Assembly: GCA_028023455.1 (NCBI GenBank) | Contig: JAQFVV010000018.1 | Span: forward strand, 9,260,771 to 9,324,770 | Direction of reading: 5' to 3' | DNA length: 64,000 bases | Origin: Epiperipatus broadwayi | Lineage: Eukaryota > Onychophora > Udeonychophora > Euonychophora > Peripatidae | Shown: one piece after another, positions 22,673 to 35,296 of the stretch | Layout: each line of letters opens with the position of its first letter | Numbering within the stretch: the first letter of the stretch is position 1 | Notes under the pieces: model-generated | Databases searched by the model: none | Told to the model about the DNA's origin: nothing | The model's input: the letters and a program-made list of their open reading frames with translations, nothing else | Program-made: the position numbers and the translations under genes

Positions 22673-23700
22673 AACAGACTGGGATTTGGAAAAAGTTTTA
22701 AAAAATAAATGAATCTGAAAAAAAAAAAAACTTGATATTAAAAATAATTTAATATGTTATAGAATTTCATACATAATATTATTTAACTATTGTTGTATTA
22801 CTATTGGTGGAAAAGAGATTATATCATAAGTATATTTTCTCCTTTTGAAACAATAAAGGATTATAGCTTTTTGATAAGGTGCTTTAAAATATAAAAGTTT
22901 TAAATAAAATATGTTTTATAAACAATGCAAATGCTTTTCAAAGAAACTAAAAACTGCAACTAATAGATCTTCCAATCAATTATTAATACAATAAAATAAA
23001 TATGAGTATGACAACTGCACAATCTTATAATAATTCATCTGTAGACCTCATAGATAAGAATGTTTTAGGCGGATACATACAAAGATTATTAAATACATAT
23101 TTATTAATACAATTAGGGTTGCGAGACATCTTGATTTAGCAGAACATGTCCTGATTTTCCATGATTTTGTCCTGTGTCCTCAAACATATATATAGAATTA
23201 TTAAAAAAATTTATGAAGCACCCTGATTTTTTTTTTGTATCCTGGGTAAAAATCTGGTAACCTTAAATACATGAACTTAATTCATTCCTAGCAACAACTC
23301 GCATCTCGAACAATTTGCTCCATTAAATTAAATGTATGTAGAATTAATTCATTCTAGTGCTCAGAATATATATTTATTTAAGTTTTATTTGTTTATGCAT
23401 ATAAAAATGGAAAAAATAAATTAAAATAGCCTTAATTTTATAAATACTTTTATTATGTATAAATATATGTATATATAAAAATATTTTCATTCAATTCTCA
23501 CCATACTAAGAACCTGTCTAAAGACTGTTTAGTTTTTTTAGGCTGCTACAGTGTAACAGCACTGTATTGTTAGTGTGAGAGAGAGACCCCCCAAAAAATG
23601 GCCACCAGGCATTTAACTGTATTTAACAATCAGTCAATAATGCATGGCTGATTAATTGGTAATCGGCCATTTTGTTTATCAGTGCAACTCTAATTTCATT

Positions 23701-25139
23701 ATTATATAATATCCATTGACTTTCATATCTATCTAAACAGCTTCAAATAAAATAGATGTCATTATTAGATAGAATATAAAAATGAGCATCATGTGATTAC
23801 TAGTTTGGAATATTATATTCTACACTTACCCATAATATAAAAAAAGCTGACCATCAAATAAAAACACGCTAAAGTATCCTTTACGTATACATTCACTACA
23901 GATTTACTTTCTTTTTTAATTTTTCAACTCAATTGTTAAATTATATTCATCCCAATCATAAAATATAACTACTTCTAGCATAATTCTTATTATTATTAAT
24001 TTGTACCCATGTTAAGCATTTCTAACTTTCACTAAAGATGCTTTTTAATTCGTTTTTCTATTCTCCCATTATTCAATTAGATTTAATATAATATAATATA
24101 ATCTGGGTAAACCAATATGCTTTATTTCCTAAGTTCCATTCTATCATTACTTTTCTTTTTTAACAGTTAACATATATTTCTTCTCAATATGTATATAATG
24201 TAGCTCCAAATATTAAAATGCTAGAATGAATTATATTAAAGGAGTGGCAGGCAGTGGCAAGCTACTATCAATGATGACATCCCTTGGTTGTAGTACACTA
24301 TTATCTAATTAACTCCCATGTGCCTTCAGCAGAGAAATTAACATTTATATAAAATTGCATCACCACAGCCAATGCTTAAATGAACCAATCAAATATCAGC
24401 AACGTTTTTAAGGCAACACTCAGGTAATAAATAGATATGATATATATATAATTCACAAAGATGCAATAAAGTTTGATGTTATTTTAATATTAAAATGTTA
24501 GAATGAAATTATGTTAAAAGAGTGATAATCAATGGCAAATTATCACACATGATCAATCAAGTGTTATAATTTAGTCATAGTATCCTATTATATTTAATTT
24601 ATTCTTAAAAACTTCAGGCAGAAAACTTAACATAAACACATAGCCATAGAAATGCATTTAATAAGAACTGGTGAAAAATCAAATTAAAATGTGCTTTGAA
24701 AACATGTATTTATTTTATTTTAACAAAAGCTATAAATAGATGTAATGATAGTATTATAGATAAGAGTAATAGCAAAAGCAATAACAACAATATTCAAAAC
24801 AAAATAGTATAAAACTCATTCCAAAAATAAGATCATTAATCAATATGCAAAAAAAGTTAATGTTAATATTGCATGATTTTTACCAATTAGTTTATTATTA
24901 TGATATTAATTCATCAATATAAACATAGTACCTGAGACTTTAAGCTTTTAAAATATAATTTTAAAAAATCTTACTTAATCATGCAACCACAGAAATCTTT
25001 TTTTGTTTTGTTTTGTCTGTGGAATAAATGATATTTCAAATATATATTTTGGAAGAAACAAAAACTAAAGAAATATACTATCTATTATAATAAAAAAAGT
25101 ATATATTTCTATAAAAAGCTTTGATATTTTATGATGTAG
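23701..25139. other. AT-rich DNA with two diverged copies of a repeat
   Basis: The sequence from 24203 (AATATTAAAATGCTAGAATG) onward is repeated in diverged form from 24486 (AATATTAAAATGTTAGAATG), about 280 bp later, over some 60-80 bases. This includes a GAGTGGCAGGCAGTGGCAAG-like block that becomes GAGTGATAATCAATGGCAAA. No coding potential was seen. Confidence 0.5.
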
Positions 25140-25940
25140 CTCTAATCTTGAATTGGTAGAATCATCACTTTCAGCTATTATCAATTAATTATAAGATGAA
25201 GATCTCTTCAAGTTTAATCAAGATTCAGTAATCCATAATAATCTCCACATTATGCCAGCAAGCTTTCTTATTTCATCATCCCTCTCACAATAGTCTCTTT
25301 CTAGATCTTTCTAATTTATTGGGATAAAGTTCAACCACCCATCGATTGCCACTTCTTCTAGCAACATATCCAAGTCATTTCAAAATGTAAACCTCTTAAT
25401 TATGGATAAACTTCAATTGCACATCGATTGTCATTTCTTCTAGCAACAAATCCAACCAATTTCAAAATTTTAGCTTCTTAATTCTATAAATAATAAGAAT
25501 GACACCTGATATTTTCTCAATCCTATACTTCACTTTCAATCATTTCTTATTACTTCCAATATACAATACATTTCTCATGTATCATTGTGTGGTGAGAAAT
25601 CTCCATACTACTCCTCAATTAAATATCCAAGTCTCATATCCATATGTAAGAGCTGATAAAACACATTAATTAAAAATATACAAGCATATTTGCTTTTATT
25701 ATTAAATTATTTCTACAAAAAACTTTTAAGTCTATGATTAATTTCAACCATTATGTTACTATCTGTATTAATAATGTATTCAAGATATTTATAGTTGATA
25801 ATTTCTTTTAATTAAATTTTAACAAATCTTATTTTCTCCTTATATAAGAACTATCATAAATTACTTTAATCTCTTTAGAATTTGTCTTTTAGTCCTATTT
25901 TCTTGTTTTTTTCTGATAACTCTTGCAATATTTACAGATG
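25140..25940 (-). pseudogene. LINE C, 3' part (RT C-terminal region), RTE-like
   Basis: On the minus strand, reading down from about 25800, decayed frames give a YRYLEYII-like block, then LTYGYETWIFN near 25640-25610. The latter matches the conserved LxYGxETW motif after the RT thumb in RTE- and CR1-like LINEs. The arginine- and lysine-rich tail continues to about 25150. Stops and shifts are frequent. The upstream part of the same copy lies at 28862-30720, separated by a hAT insertion. The 3' end of the LINE was not pinpointed. Confidence 0.65.
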
Positions 25941-25948
25941 GTCTAAAG

Positions 25949-28853
25949 CAGTGGTGTGCAAACCATGGGTTGGGAGAAAATTTTTCATGGTTGCAAAATT
26001 CAATGAAATTTATTTGACAATAAAAAGTATAATCAAAAATTAGGTACCAGCAAAATAGTGAAAAATATTATATCAAAATTTACATTCATTTCTAAAAATA
26101 GAATTATTTTTTTTATACAAACAATTGTTTATGTTAGTACCTAATATCTATATTCTGGCAAATGGCAGGCAAACAGGTGTAGTGATCACATTGTAAATTG
26201 TGATAAGGGAGGAGTTTCAAAATTTGAAGAAAGAACCTGGCACATATCACATCAGAAACACAACATGTTGACATATGCATATTAAGTATACAGTGCAAAG
26301 GTGGAGGTTTTCAAAAAATTCATCTGGCAACTCTGCACTGTGAGGATCATACAGTTCCTTACTCTGTTTTGACTTCAGTGCACTTTTAACATGTTACAGA
26401 TAAACATCTGTGCCTCAGTAGTTCATTTTGTTGCTTCTTAGGTTCATTCAAGTGCATTCTGTTTATATACTGCTTTTGTCAATTCTAATTAAATTTATCA
26501 TCAGATAGATATATAATATATTTTTTAAGTATTTGACAGTTCAGTAGCATGCTCAGAGAGCAATAATAAACAATTTATTAAAAATTAATATAAGTATAAG
26601 TATTAATGAAGGAAAACTTTTTTTTTTCTAAAATATTTTGTATGTATTTTTGTATTATTATTATTTTTTTACCTTTAATTTCTTTGAAAATCAACTATCC
26701 TCAATTGATATTTCATTGGAATGCTACCATGGTAGTTACTATTTTAAAATGTAAAAAATATCACTTTTGTTATTCATAATTTTGTTTAGTTTAATTCCTC
26801 ATAATGGATAAATGGTTAAAAATTGATACCCAATGTCCAGAAAATGAAAAAAATGATTAATACAAATGAGAATGATGGACCAATATCTAATAAACTTAGA
26901 AAAACTGTAGATAAAAACCCAAACAAAAATGAATCCATTGTCATTGTTCTATTTCAAAAAATATCAAACAAAATATGTTATCTGAAAAAAAAATTGAGAA
27001 AATATCAAGAAGAGCACACACTGTGTGATAATTACTTGGATAAATTAGCAAATGAAAGTATGAAACCTTGTAAATTAAAAAGATATTTGGAAAGTAAGCA
27101 TAAAGAATTTACAAATAAATCTAAAACATTTTTTTTTAAATGTGCTGAAAATATTAAAAATCAAAATGTATTTTTGAAAAAATATACAATTCCTGAAAAG
27201 GCCTTACAATCATCCTTAGAAGTTTCATATTTAATATGAAAAAATATGAAACCACATACAATTGGAGAATCACTCATTCTTCTTTCAGCAATTAAAGTGG
27301 CATCAATTATGCAGGGAGAAAAATATAGTGATGATTTAAAAACAATTCCATTATCAAGAGATACTGTTTCTTGCTGAATTCCCATATAATATAAAATCAG
27401 TTTTGTCAAATCGAATACAAAACTCTCCTGTATTTGCTCTAAGAACTTGATGAAACTACTTATATTAATAAAATATCTCAATTAATTGTTTATCTGAGAT
27501 ATGTTTTTGAAGAAGAGAAGTCAGAAGATTTTTAATGTTATAAAAAATTAGAAAAAAAAAAAAACAAATGGAGAGAAAATATTTGAAATTATTAATAGAC
27601 ATTTTGAAGTAAATGACCTTATTGGGACACAATGTGTTACAATTGGTACTGATGGAGTTGCAACATTAACAAGTAGTAATAAAGCACTAAAAGAGTTAAT
27701 ATTGAAAACTGCCCCCCATATAGTATTCAACCATTGCGTGATACATAGACAGGCTCTTGTTGCAAAAGACATTGATGAATTGCACAAAGTATTGCAGGAT
27801 GTTATCACTACAATTAATTGCATTAAAAAAACAGCCTAAATAGTTGTCTCTTTTCAATATCCTGTAATGAGATGGTTCTGTGTGCATGTCAATATTACTA
27901 CACTCCGAAGTCAGATGACTCTCATGTGGCAAAATACTGTGTATCTTCGATTTGAGAAATGAAGTGTATATTTTTTTGACAGAAAAAAACATATATTGGC
28001 AAGTTTATTCATGAATGAAAATTGGCTTGGAAAACTCAGCTACATGGTTGACATTTACGAAAAACTTAACGATTTGAATATGAGTCTACAGGAAGAGAGT
28101 ACAAAAATTTTAACATTGATAAGTAAAATGAAAGCTTTTAAAAATAAGCTGATATTTTGGCTCTTAAGAAGAATTGAACAAGGACAACACAGACATGTTC
28201 TGGTCCTTTTCAGAATTTATCAAAGAAAATAATATAGATTTCTTATTATTTAAAAACATCATTTACCATCATATGATAAAACTGGAAGACAACTTTTCAA
28301 AAAAATTCATTTTCATTTGATATTTTTCACAAAACACTCGCCTTCAATTTAAGCCTCTGACTTGCCAAAAATTGTGGTTATTGATTGAAATCAAATAAAA
28401 AAGGCGATCAATATTTTTTTAGTTTGCATTAATCTACTTATGTGAAACTGGCTTTTCAAAATTAGTTGCTACTAAAACAAAATATCAATCATGATTGGAT
28501 CTTGGATCCAGAGGATGACTTATGGCTTGCGATTTCCAATGCAGATCTGAACATAGAAACAAACATGAGCTCTTTGCAAAAGCATACCTTACATTGAATT
28601 TGTATGATTAAAATTTTTAAAAGTATTTTTTAATAACAAATATTTATATCCACATGCATAAGTAAAACCGTTCTATCATAAATATAAGTGTTTCATTCAG
28701 ACCTCTAACAGGGTAGAAGCATAAGTGCAAGTCCCACAAAGAATTTTACATTAACTACCTTGATCAAAAAAACGTATACTGTCTATTCATGAGTCGCGAC
28801 AAAATTTTACACAACATAAGGGATTGGAAATTAATATACTTTGCACACCACTG
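25949..28853 (+). mobile_element. hAT transposon of the ZBED5-like type inserted in LINE C
   Basis: The ends are CAGTGGTGTGCAAA at the left and the exact inverted copy TTTGCACACCACTG at the right (28840-28853). They are flanked by an 8-bp duplication with one mismatch: GTCTAAAG at 25941-25948 and CTCTAAAG at 28854-28861. CAGTGGTG-type termini with TA in the centre of the duplication are typical of Buster-like hATs. The element is 2,905 bp and encodes a broken transposase on the plus strand. Confidence 0.92.
26804..28611 (+). pseudogene. ZBED5-like hAT transposase, broken
   Basis: A start context MDKWLKI at 26804 is followed by a degraded N-terminal region. Recognisable blocks, in order, are KPHTIGESLILLSAIKVAS (about 27245-27300), IPLSRDTVS (27345), VTIGTDGVATL (27635), HIVFNHCVIHRQALVAK (27718), ENWLGKLSYMVDIYEKLNDL (28018-28077) and CETGFSKLVATKTKYQS (28443-28490). 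All are signatures of the transposase family that gave rise to vertebrate ZBED5/FAM200-type genes. The C-terminus ends at TAA 28609. Frameshifts and stops separate almost every block. The DG of TDGVATL is a catalytic-region Asp. Confidence 0.85.
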
Positions 28854-28861
28854 CTCTAAAG

Positions 28862-30720
28862 CATGGTTTGCAAAAATAATCACATTATTTCTAAAATCTA
28901 CATACATTAAATAATGCTTATTAATTCACAAAATACTTCCTGTAAAAATACTGTAAAATGCTTTAGATATGGAATTACCTTGTCACACATTCTCATCGAT
29001 ACTGATCTTCTTAATGTCACCATATAATATAATCATTGCTGTTGGGCTATAATAAATATTAATCAGAATATGACATTATCCTGAGTTGATATCTCAATAT
29101 TTCAAAATTTAATCACCATGTAAATAATTATTAGAGTCAAATACTTTTTCATAATCTACAAATCCAAAGCATAATGGAAATTTGTATCTTTCTCTAACTT
29201 AATACTTGCTTGTGATACATGGTACTAAAACTACCTTTAAATCCATCTTATTCTTTTAGTTGGTTTAAATACAAAGTTGTCTGCTTGTAAATTGTACTTA
29301 TCTTAATAAAGATTTTGTTTAAAAACTGAGAGAAGATTGATAATTTTGTAATTCCTAATATCTTTTTTTATCTCTTTACTGCATTCTTACAATTATCTAC
29401 TATATCTTTATCAATTGGTATATAACTTTAATAATATTTTCTTTATTTCTTCCCTATTTCTTTTACTATATCAGTAATAATTCCATCATTCCCTGGAGCT
29501 TTTCCAATCTTCATAGATTTAATTGCATATCTTAGCTGTTCATTAAAAATATTAGCAATTCAAAAAATGTAATTATAGAAGATAAATTTTTTCTTGTTAT
29601 TTATTATTATAAATTCTTAGTGGAACTCTTCCACATACTTCATGAGATTATACCTCTTTTTATTGCTGAAATATTATAATTTTGAAACTTTTGTTGTCTT
29701 CTATAGCTTTTCTTATCACTTCACAACTAAATTTTCTTACTTCATCACTAATTCTTTTTATATTATTTTACAAAATTTCAGACAATTAATTCTTCTAAAT
29801 GGAACACTAAAATATTTTCATATTCTTTCTTTCCTTTATATATTGTCTTATCTCACTTAAAAATTTACTGGACAACTACTGCATTTTGGTATCAACTGTA
29901 TATATGGCTAATCTTAGTAGAATAATAGCTATCTTTTTATTAATGTCACTGAAATCAATTAATATTTTAAAATGACTAGCAAGTTCTAGCTTAAATTCAA
30001 GAAATATTTCTGAGAATTAGAAATATTGACTGTTAATACTGTCTTTTTCAACTATTTTTGTCTTTCTACATTAATATATATCATACTAATCTATACTTAC
30101 TTCCTTGGTTACATAGTCTTGAAATATATTTTCTGTTAGTCAAAATATAATACAGTTCTATTATATATTCACTTGTATGCTTCCACTTTCTTTTCATTTT
30201 GATTTTTTTTTCATAAAAAGAACTCCTACACACACATCATAACTCTATTGCCTGTCTCATTTCTGTCTATAACAAAATTTGTACCCAATATTTTCATCCT
30301 TCAATTATTTTCCAATTCTAGCATTAAAATCTCCTATCAAAAATTTAAAATGTATGGGCTAATTAAAAATGTTATGCATATACTATGCTGTATTTTTTAG
30401 TGTAGTGATAAGAGTGATAGACTCTGGAACTTAATATGCATGGATCAGACTCCAACTATCTTCTATTTCATCACAATGATACTTACTGAAGCTAAGCTTG
30501 AATTATCTGCATTTGATAGCTTTCATTAAATTGAATAACCAATTTTATCACTCTATCTGATATTCCATCAATATCACCAATGTTGTTTTTTTACTTCTTA
30601 TCATTTAGCTTTCTAATAGTTGTGCCTTTATAGTTAAGGACATTACCACTTTTCAAATCAATTTCTTTTCACCTTTTCTTCTAACTTTACAAAGTCAGAT
30701 AATGTTCTATAATTAAATAA
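28862..30720 (-). pseudogene. LINE C, 5' part (endonuclease and RT N-terminal half), RTE-like
   Basis: The minus strand carries decayed LINE blocks: IGDFNARIGK near 30340-30310, KRKWKHTSEYIIELYYIL near 30200-30145 (equivalent to the RKWTW...DYIL block of RTE-like endonucleases), GKAPGNDGIITDIV near 29515-29475 (the KAPGPDGI RT block), and FVDYEKV near 29155-29130 (the F-DxxKAF block containing the catalytic Asp). It continues toward the hAT boundary at 28861 and resumes at 25940. A tRNA-like SINE relic may lie within it at 30393-30470. The family call rests on motif style, not on a search. Confidence 0.68.
30393..30470 (+). mobile_element. tRNA-derived SINE-like relic
   Basis: TAGTGTAGTGATAAGAGTG resembles a pol III A box and GGATCAGACTCC a degraded B box, at tRNA-like spacing. 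The middle, AGACTCTGGAACTTAATATG, recurs in related form at 31384-31410. The family is unknown. Confidence 0.4.
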
Positions 30721-31367
30721 TTCTTCAAAGATCTGAAAATGATTTATAAATGTAGTATTAAATAAAACATCATCAATGAATGGAAGATGAAGTCAGCAAT
30801 TAGATGATCTTTAATACTCTTCGCAATTTGTAGCCAATCTTTTAAATGATGACTTTATAACCTCTTGAGAATGAGGTTATAATTTAATTTTGTCATTATC
30901 ATAAATATAAACGAGCATAATCTTCAAAGACACCCATGCATTCATTTATCCTGCCTTCAAAAAAAATTCAAATGATATTTCAGTTAAAAACTGTCAAGCT
31001 ATTAAAAAAAAGATTGTAGTGTTGCAATTCAGAGCTAAAAGCCAATGACTCACCGTGCTAGCTAATGCCTATTGATGAGCATCCCATTCATAATTGTTTG
31101 CCATATTAACTGCAGTGATAAGAATGTGTGGAGTTCAAAATAAAAACGTCTGATAGATTTCTTTTAAGATTTCAAAGAGAAATCAAAAGAGCGCTTTTTA
31201 CTTAATAGCAAAATCCTTTCAACACCTAATTTCTTGAATAAATTATGTTAATTCAACTTATATTAAAATAAATAAGTTTAAATTATCAATCTTTCTTTTT
31301 TCTATATTTAAATAACATATAAAATATTAATAACACAAATATGAAGCCTGACCTATATGATTTGATA

Positions 31368-31460
31368 CAATAGTGGGTAGCAGATTCTGGAACTCAAAAT
31401 CCATGGATTGCAGCAGCTCAACTTGTAATCTCCAGTCTCAACCTTGTTATCAAATCCCAA
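31368..31460 (+). mobile_element. Second copy of the same SINE-like sequence
   Basis: AATAGTGGGTAGCAGATTCTGGAACTCAAAATCCATGGATTG parallels 30393-30450 word by word (the shared core is the TCTGGAACT...CATGGAT stretch). The A box is weaker. A partial or decayed copy. Confidence 0.35.
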
Positions 31461-32640
31461 GAAATAAATCATTCGATTATGTGAATATATGTTTACATGA
31501 ATGTGTACATAAACACAGACTATTAAAAACTAGTAATGTTATAAAAAGCTGAATTAATATTTAGTTATTATTAAAAAAAAATTATTATATCCAACTAATA
31601 TCAATATTTTTAAATAGAATAGGTAATTAAAAAAATTGATAAATAAAAAACAAAGTCAATCTTTTATGTTAATACTGTTCAAAAAAAAAGGGTATAGCTA
31701 AACCAATTGAATGCAGTTCAACTTGTCGTATACTTAGGTAATAGAAAAGTATGTGATTTTAGTGGTCAAAATAGAGAATTTGCTTAAAGAATGCACTATT
31801 GAAAAGCAGCACAACGAGAAAAAAATAACTATAAAAAATATTTTTTCTTAATGGTAAGAAATGTCACAAACAGGTACATTAATGAATAGATTATTAAATA
31901 GATATAAAGCAAAGAACTGATACAACAAATAACTTATCTATGGTGCTATCTCAAGAGAGTTTTGCAACAATCTGATTACAGCATACAATACTGTAAAGAA
32001 AAAGATAATATAGTGGCTGATATACTTAGCTGAAATCCTATAAAATTAGAAGATCATCCAAACATTAGATAATTTATATATTAGTTAAACAATGGGGAAA
32101 ATGTACATCAGTGGAAATTATGCTGGATAAGTAAAGGTCTTTTAAGGTTCATATGTTAACTATTGTTACAGTCTACAACTATTTTTTTCTTCTTTTTTTT
32201 GTATATACAAACATTGAAATGGTTGTCATAGAAGACATGAAAAAAAAAATGTTATATTTTTATAACAAATAAGAATCTCTAATTTTGCAGCTATTTAGAT
32301 TCCTAAAAATGTCAATGTAAATTACAGCAATATAAAAAAGAATAATAAGATTTCAGACTCAAAAAAATTATTATCACCTTTATTAGTATTATATTGCTTT
32401 TCATATGGTTCACTGATTAATAAATCAAGTGATATTCAAAACAACAATTTGGTAGCCAGAATACAATATGTTACAAGAAACTAAAAGAAAAAACTAAATC
32501 AAAGCAAATATATAATATAAATACGGTATTAAATTCTTTCTTTTGTTAAAAATAATAGCTAATACTCCAATACATATAACATAGCAATTGCTATTGAAGT
32601 CAAAAGATGTTCAAGCATGAGTCATGGAGTTCATTCAATT
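31461..32640. other. AT-rich DNA, nothing recognised
   Basis: No credible open frame, RNA or repeat boundary seen. Confidence 0.6.
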
Positions 32641-32680
32641 ATCCATCCATTCATCCATCTATCCATCCATCCATCCATCC

Positions 32681-32756
<76 letters not shown>

Positions 32757-32757
32757 C
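32641..32757 (+). repeat. ATCC/ATCT tetranucleotide microsatellite
   Basis: About 45 bases of ATCC units with single changes are followed by a near-perfect ATCT run to 32757. It creates spurious IHPSIHPS / YLSIYLSI open frames in two phases. Confidence 0.97.
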
Positions 32758-34174
32758 AACATACACACACACCATTTTTCTTCTATTTGGAATACTTTGC
32801 TAATTAGTGTTCCTCTTGTATAATGAGTTAATTTTGAGAATTGATGTAAAAATTAAAAAAAAAAAACAATTCTTTAAACCATTAGATCAATTACATAAAA
32901 TAGATATAATCACTATTGTTAATAATAGAGTATTAATAAAATTAGAAATATTTACCTGGAAGAGGCTCCTGAGATGGGCTTTCACTAAGCTCTAAATCAA
33001 GGCCCCTCGATGCCATCTTTACTTCAACAAACTACTAAATGAAGATCATCTAGCCCTGAAACAAACAAAAATAAGTTATTTTTAAAAAAAAAATAACAAA
33101 TTTTAAAAACTTTAAAACAATAATTGTACAAATGTAATTTTTTTTCAAATTTTAATTTTTTTAAGAGTATTCAATTTATTTAAAATTTTAAGAATTTTTT
33201 TAATATGTATAAATAATAATAAAATAGAAATAATGAATACATTATTTAAAAATATAGTAATAATACATAATGCTAGATCTACTACAGATGTAATTATAGT
33301 TAAAATTTTATAAATGGGTAGAGATGTAGCTTTTCATTTACACATTTATAGTAATCTGCCAGAAAGCATATATTTTATTCAGAAGAATAGCAAATAAATA
33401 AAGTATTAAAAATTAAAAATACTTAATCATTACCAATGATAATTTTCAAATTTTTTCATCTGAAAAAGCAAATGTCACTTTTAAATCATATACAATCACT
33501 TTTGATCTTAGAAAAGATCAGTCATCTTACACAAAAATTATTTAAATTTTTAACTATAAAAATAACAAAAAAAAACTTGGTATAAATCTGCGATTTATCA
33601 ACATCAATTCACTAACTACAGGGAGGGAAAAGAGTGTAAAAAATTCACCAGATAATTCAGAAGTTATAATATCAACTGAAGAAATATAGATGCAAAAACC
33701 TTTCTATCTTAAAATTAGATGTTAAAAGTAATAATGCATAAATCACATTTAGAAGTAATCAAAAATATTGCAAAGGAAGTTTGACTAAACATCAGTAATT
33801 CTGTTATAAAGACAAATGAAAAAAATCATCATTAATGGCTTATGCTTTATATGAAGAGATGCTTACTTCCTTTTACATACACTCATTTTGCAAATATTAA
33901 TCATAAAGCACACTGCAACTTGTATTCACTATTTGCAATCTCTCAAAATAATGGCATTAGTTTTGAGCATATAGTCAATTTTTATTTCAATTACAAATTT
34001 TACAAATGGTTCTGCATAATATTAATCATTAATAAAACAAAAAGTACAAAAAAAAAACCTCACAAATCCAGCAAGTATTTTATTTAAAGTACAATATGTA
34101 CTTATTTTTATTAATACTTACAATAGAATTTTAACATTGAAAATGGAAAAAAATATATCAATCATATAATAAAT
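32758..34174. other. AT-rich DNA, nothing recognised
   Basis: A and T homopolymer runs and scattered short frames only. No element boundaries were recognised. Confidence 0.6.
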
Positions 34175-34259
34175 ACAGTAGCAAACTCTCCATACATCAG
34201 TGCCACCCAGTACAAGTCATAGAATCACTGAATGGCATTGTTGGAAAGTTTGCTACTGT
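34175..34259. repeat. 85-bp hairpin related to the hammerhead-repeat termini
   Basis: ACAGTAGCAAACTCTCCA at the left mirrors TGGAAAGTTTGCTACTGT at the right with one mismatch. The left arm, CAAACTCTCCATACATCAGT, resembles the edge of the hammerhead element at 34931-34950. Probably a tiny fold-back derivative. Confidence 0.55.
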
Positions 34260-35023
34260 TTTAACAACTTGTGTAAGCATAGAAAATGGTAATTATGAGA
34301 TGTTTTAATGGTTTTATATAACAAATACAGGTTACATACTAAAACAAATTAAAAATATATATATTACTTTAACTAAACCATGTTTTATTTCTTACTTTTA
34401 TTTAAATTTTCATAATTAGAATAGTATGTCAGCAATATTTAAAGTAATTTTCCATATAATAAAATATGACAGTTAGCAAGTAAAAAAAGTTTTATTCATT
34501 ACATATATACAAAATATAGATATCATATTAAACTGCATTATTAAAAATTAAAAGTATATTACATTAGCCAAAATATGCTTAACTATTTGTCATAATTTTA
34601 TAAAATGTATTCATAATTATAATAAAATAAATATGGTCATTATAATAATATGGTTTCCGAATATGATAAATTATGACAATATCAAAAAAAAAAAAAAATT
34701 ATACAATTATATTATTTATAATATACTGTACAGAACATTACATAATATACATATTATATTCAAGTATTTTTTTATTATTGTTGTTGTAAAGTTCAGTTTA
34801 TATTTATAAACAAATTAAAGTTTGGGTTTAATATATGCCTAAAATGTTTATTTGTTAACTATCAGGATTAATCCATCAAACATCACATGATCACCATTCT
34901 TTATGCTTACACAAGCCGTTAACACACATGCAAAACTCTCCATGTAGTAGTGCCATTCAGTGAAAGCCAGAATAATCAATGAATGCAGGAAAGTTTGTGT
35001 ATAAAATCCCTACCTATTAATTA

Positions 35024-35090
35024 CTCATCCAATATCCTCAGACTAGTCTCTAGGTTTTGGCTTTCATCAGTGAGAAGATTTGGATCTGAG
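35024..35090 (-). ncRNA. Hammerhead ribozyme motif (type I), decayed
   Basis: On the minus strand: stem I strand ATCCAA, core CTGATGA, stem II around AAGCCAAAACCT, then GAGAC where GAAAC is expected, GTC, and the returning stem I strand ATTGGAT. One core change (GAAA to GAGA) probably inactivates it. Confidence 0.7.
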
Positions 35091-35229
35091 AGCACTGCAC
35101 CTAGAGCTAATGAGATTAGCTTGAAAACATTATTGTGTTTTCATGAACTCAAAGCTTTAAAGTTAGCTAAAAAAGTAAAGGGTGGCAGCTGGAGGGTTGC
35201 ATTAGATGCCAAGATCTAGGTGCAGTGCT

Positions 35230-35296
35230 CTCAAATCCAAGGCTCCTCACTGATTAAAGCCAAAAGCTAGAAACTTGTCTGGGGATATTGGATGAA
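35230..35296 (+). ncRNA. Hammerhead ribozyme motif (type I) with GTC cleavage triplet, core mutated
   Basis: CTGATTA replaces CTGATGA (the invariant G8 is lost). Stem II is AAGCCAAAAGCT. GAAAC then TTGTC gives a two-base-pair stem III and a GUC cleavage site. Stem I is TCCTCA with TGGGGA plus ATCCAA with TTGGAT. It shows that the ancestral cleavage triplet was GUC. Confidence 0.72.

Larger units (their letters stand above)
20127..23692 (-). mobile_element. hAT transposon with BED-finger transposase, inactive
   Basis: The terminal inverted repeats are TAAGGTTGCACAGAT at the left and TAGAGTTGCACTGAT when the right end is read inward. Both are followed by related AATCGGC/GGCCGATTACC words. A perfect 8-bp duplication, ATTTCATT, flanks the element at 20119-20126 and 23693-23700, which is the hAT hallmark. 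The transposase lies on the minus strand and is broken. The element is 3,566 bp, lengthened by an internal repeat block at 21085-21485. Confidence 0.9.

Noticed and set aside
32607-32823. Two open frames of IHPS and YLSI repeats as a protein
   Set aside because: They are the translation of an ATCC/ATCT microsatellite in two phases.
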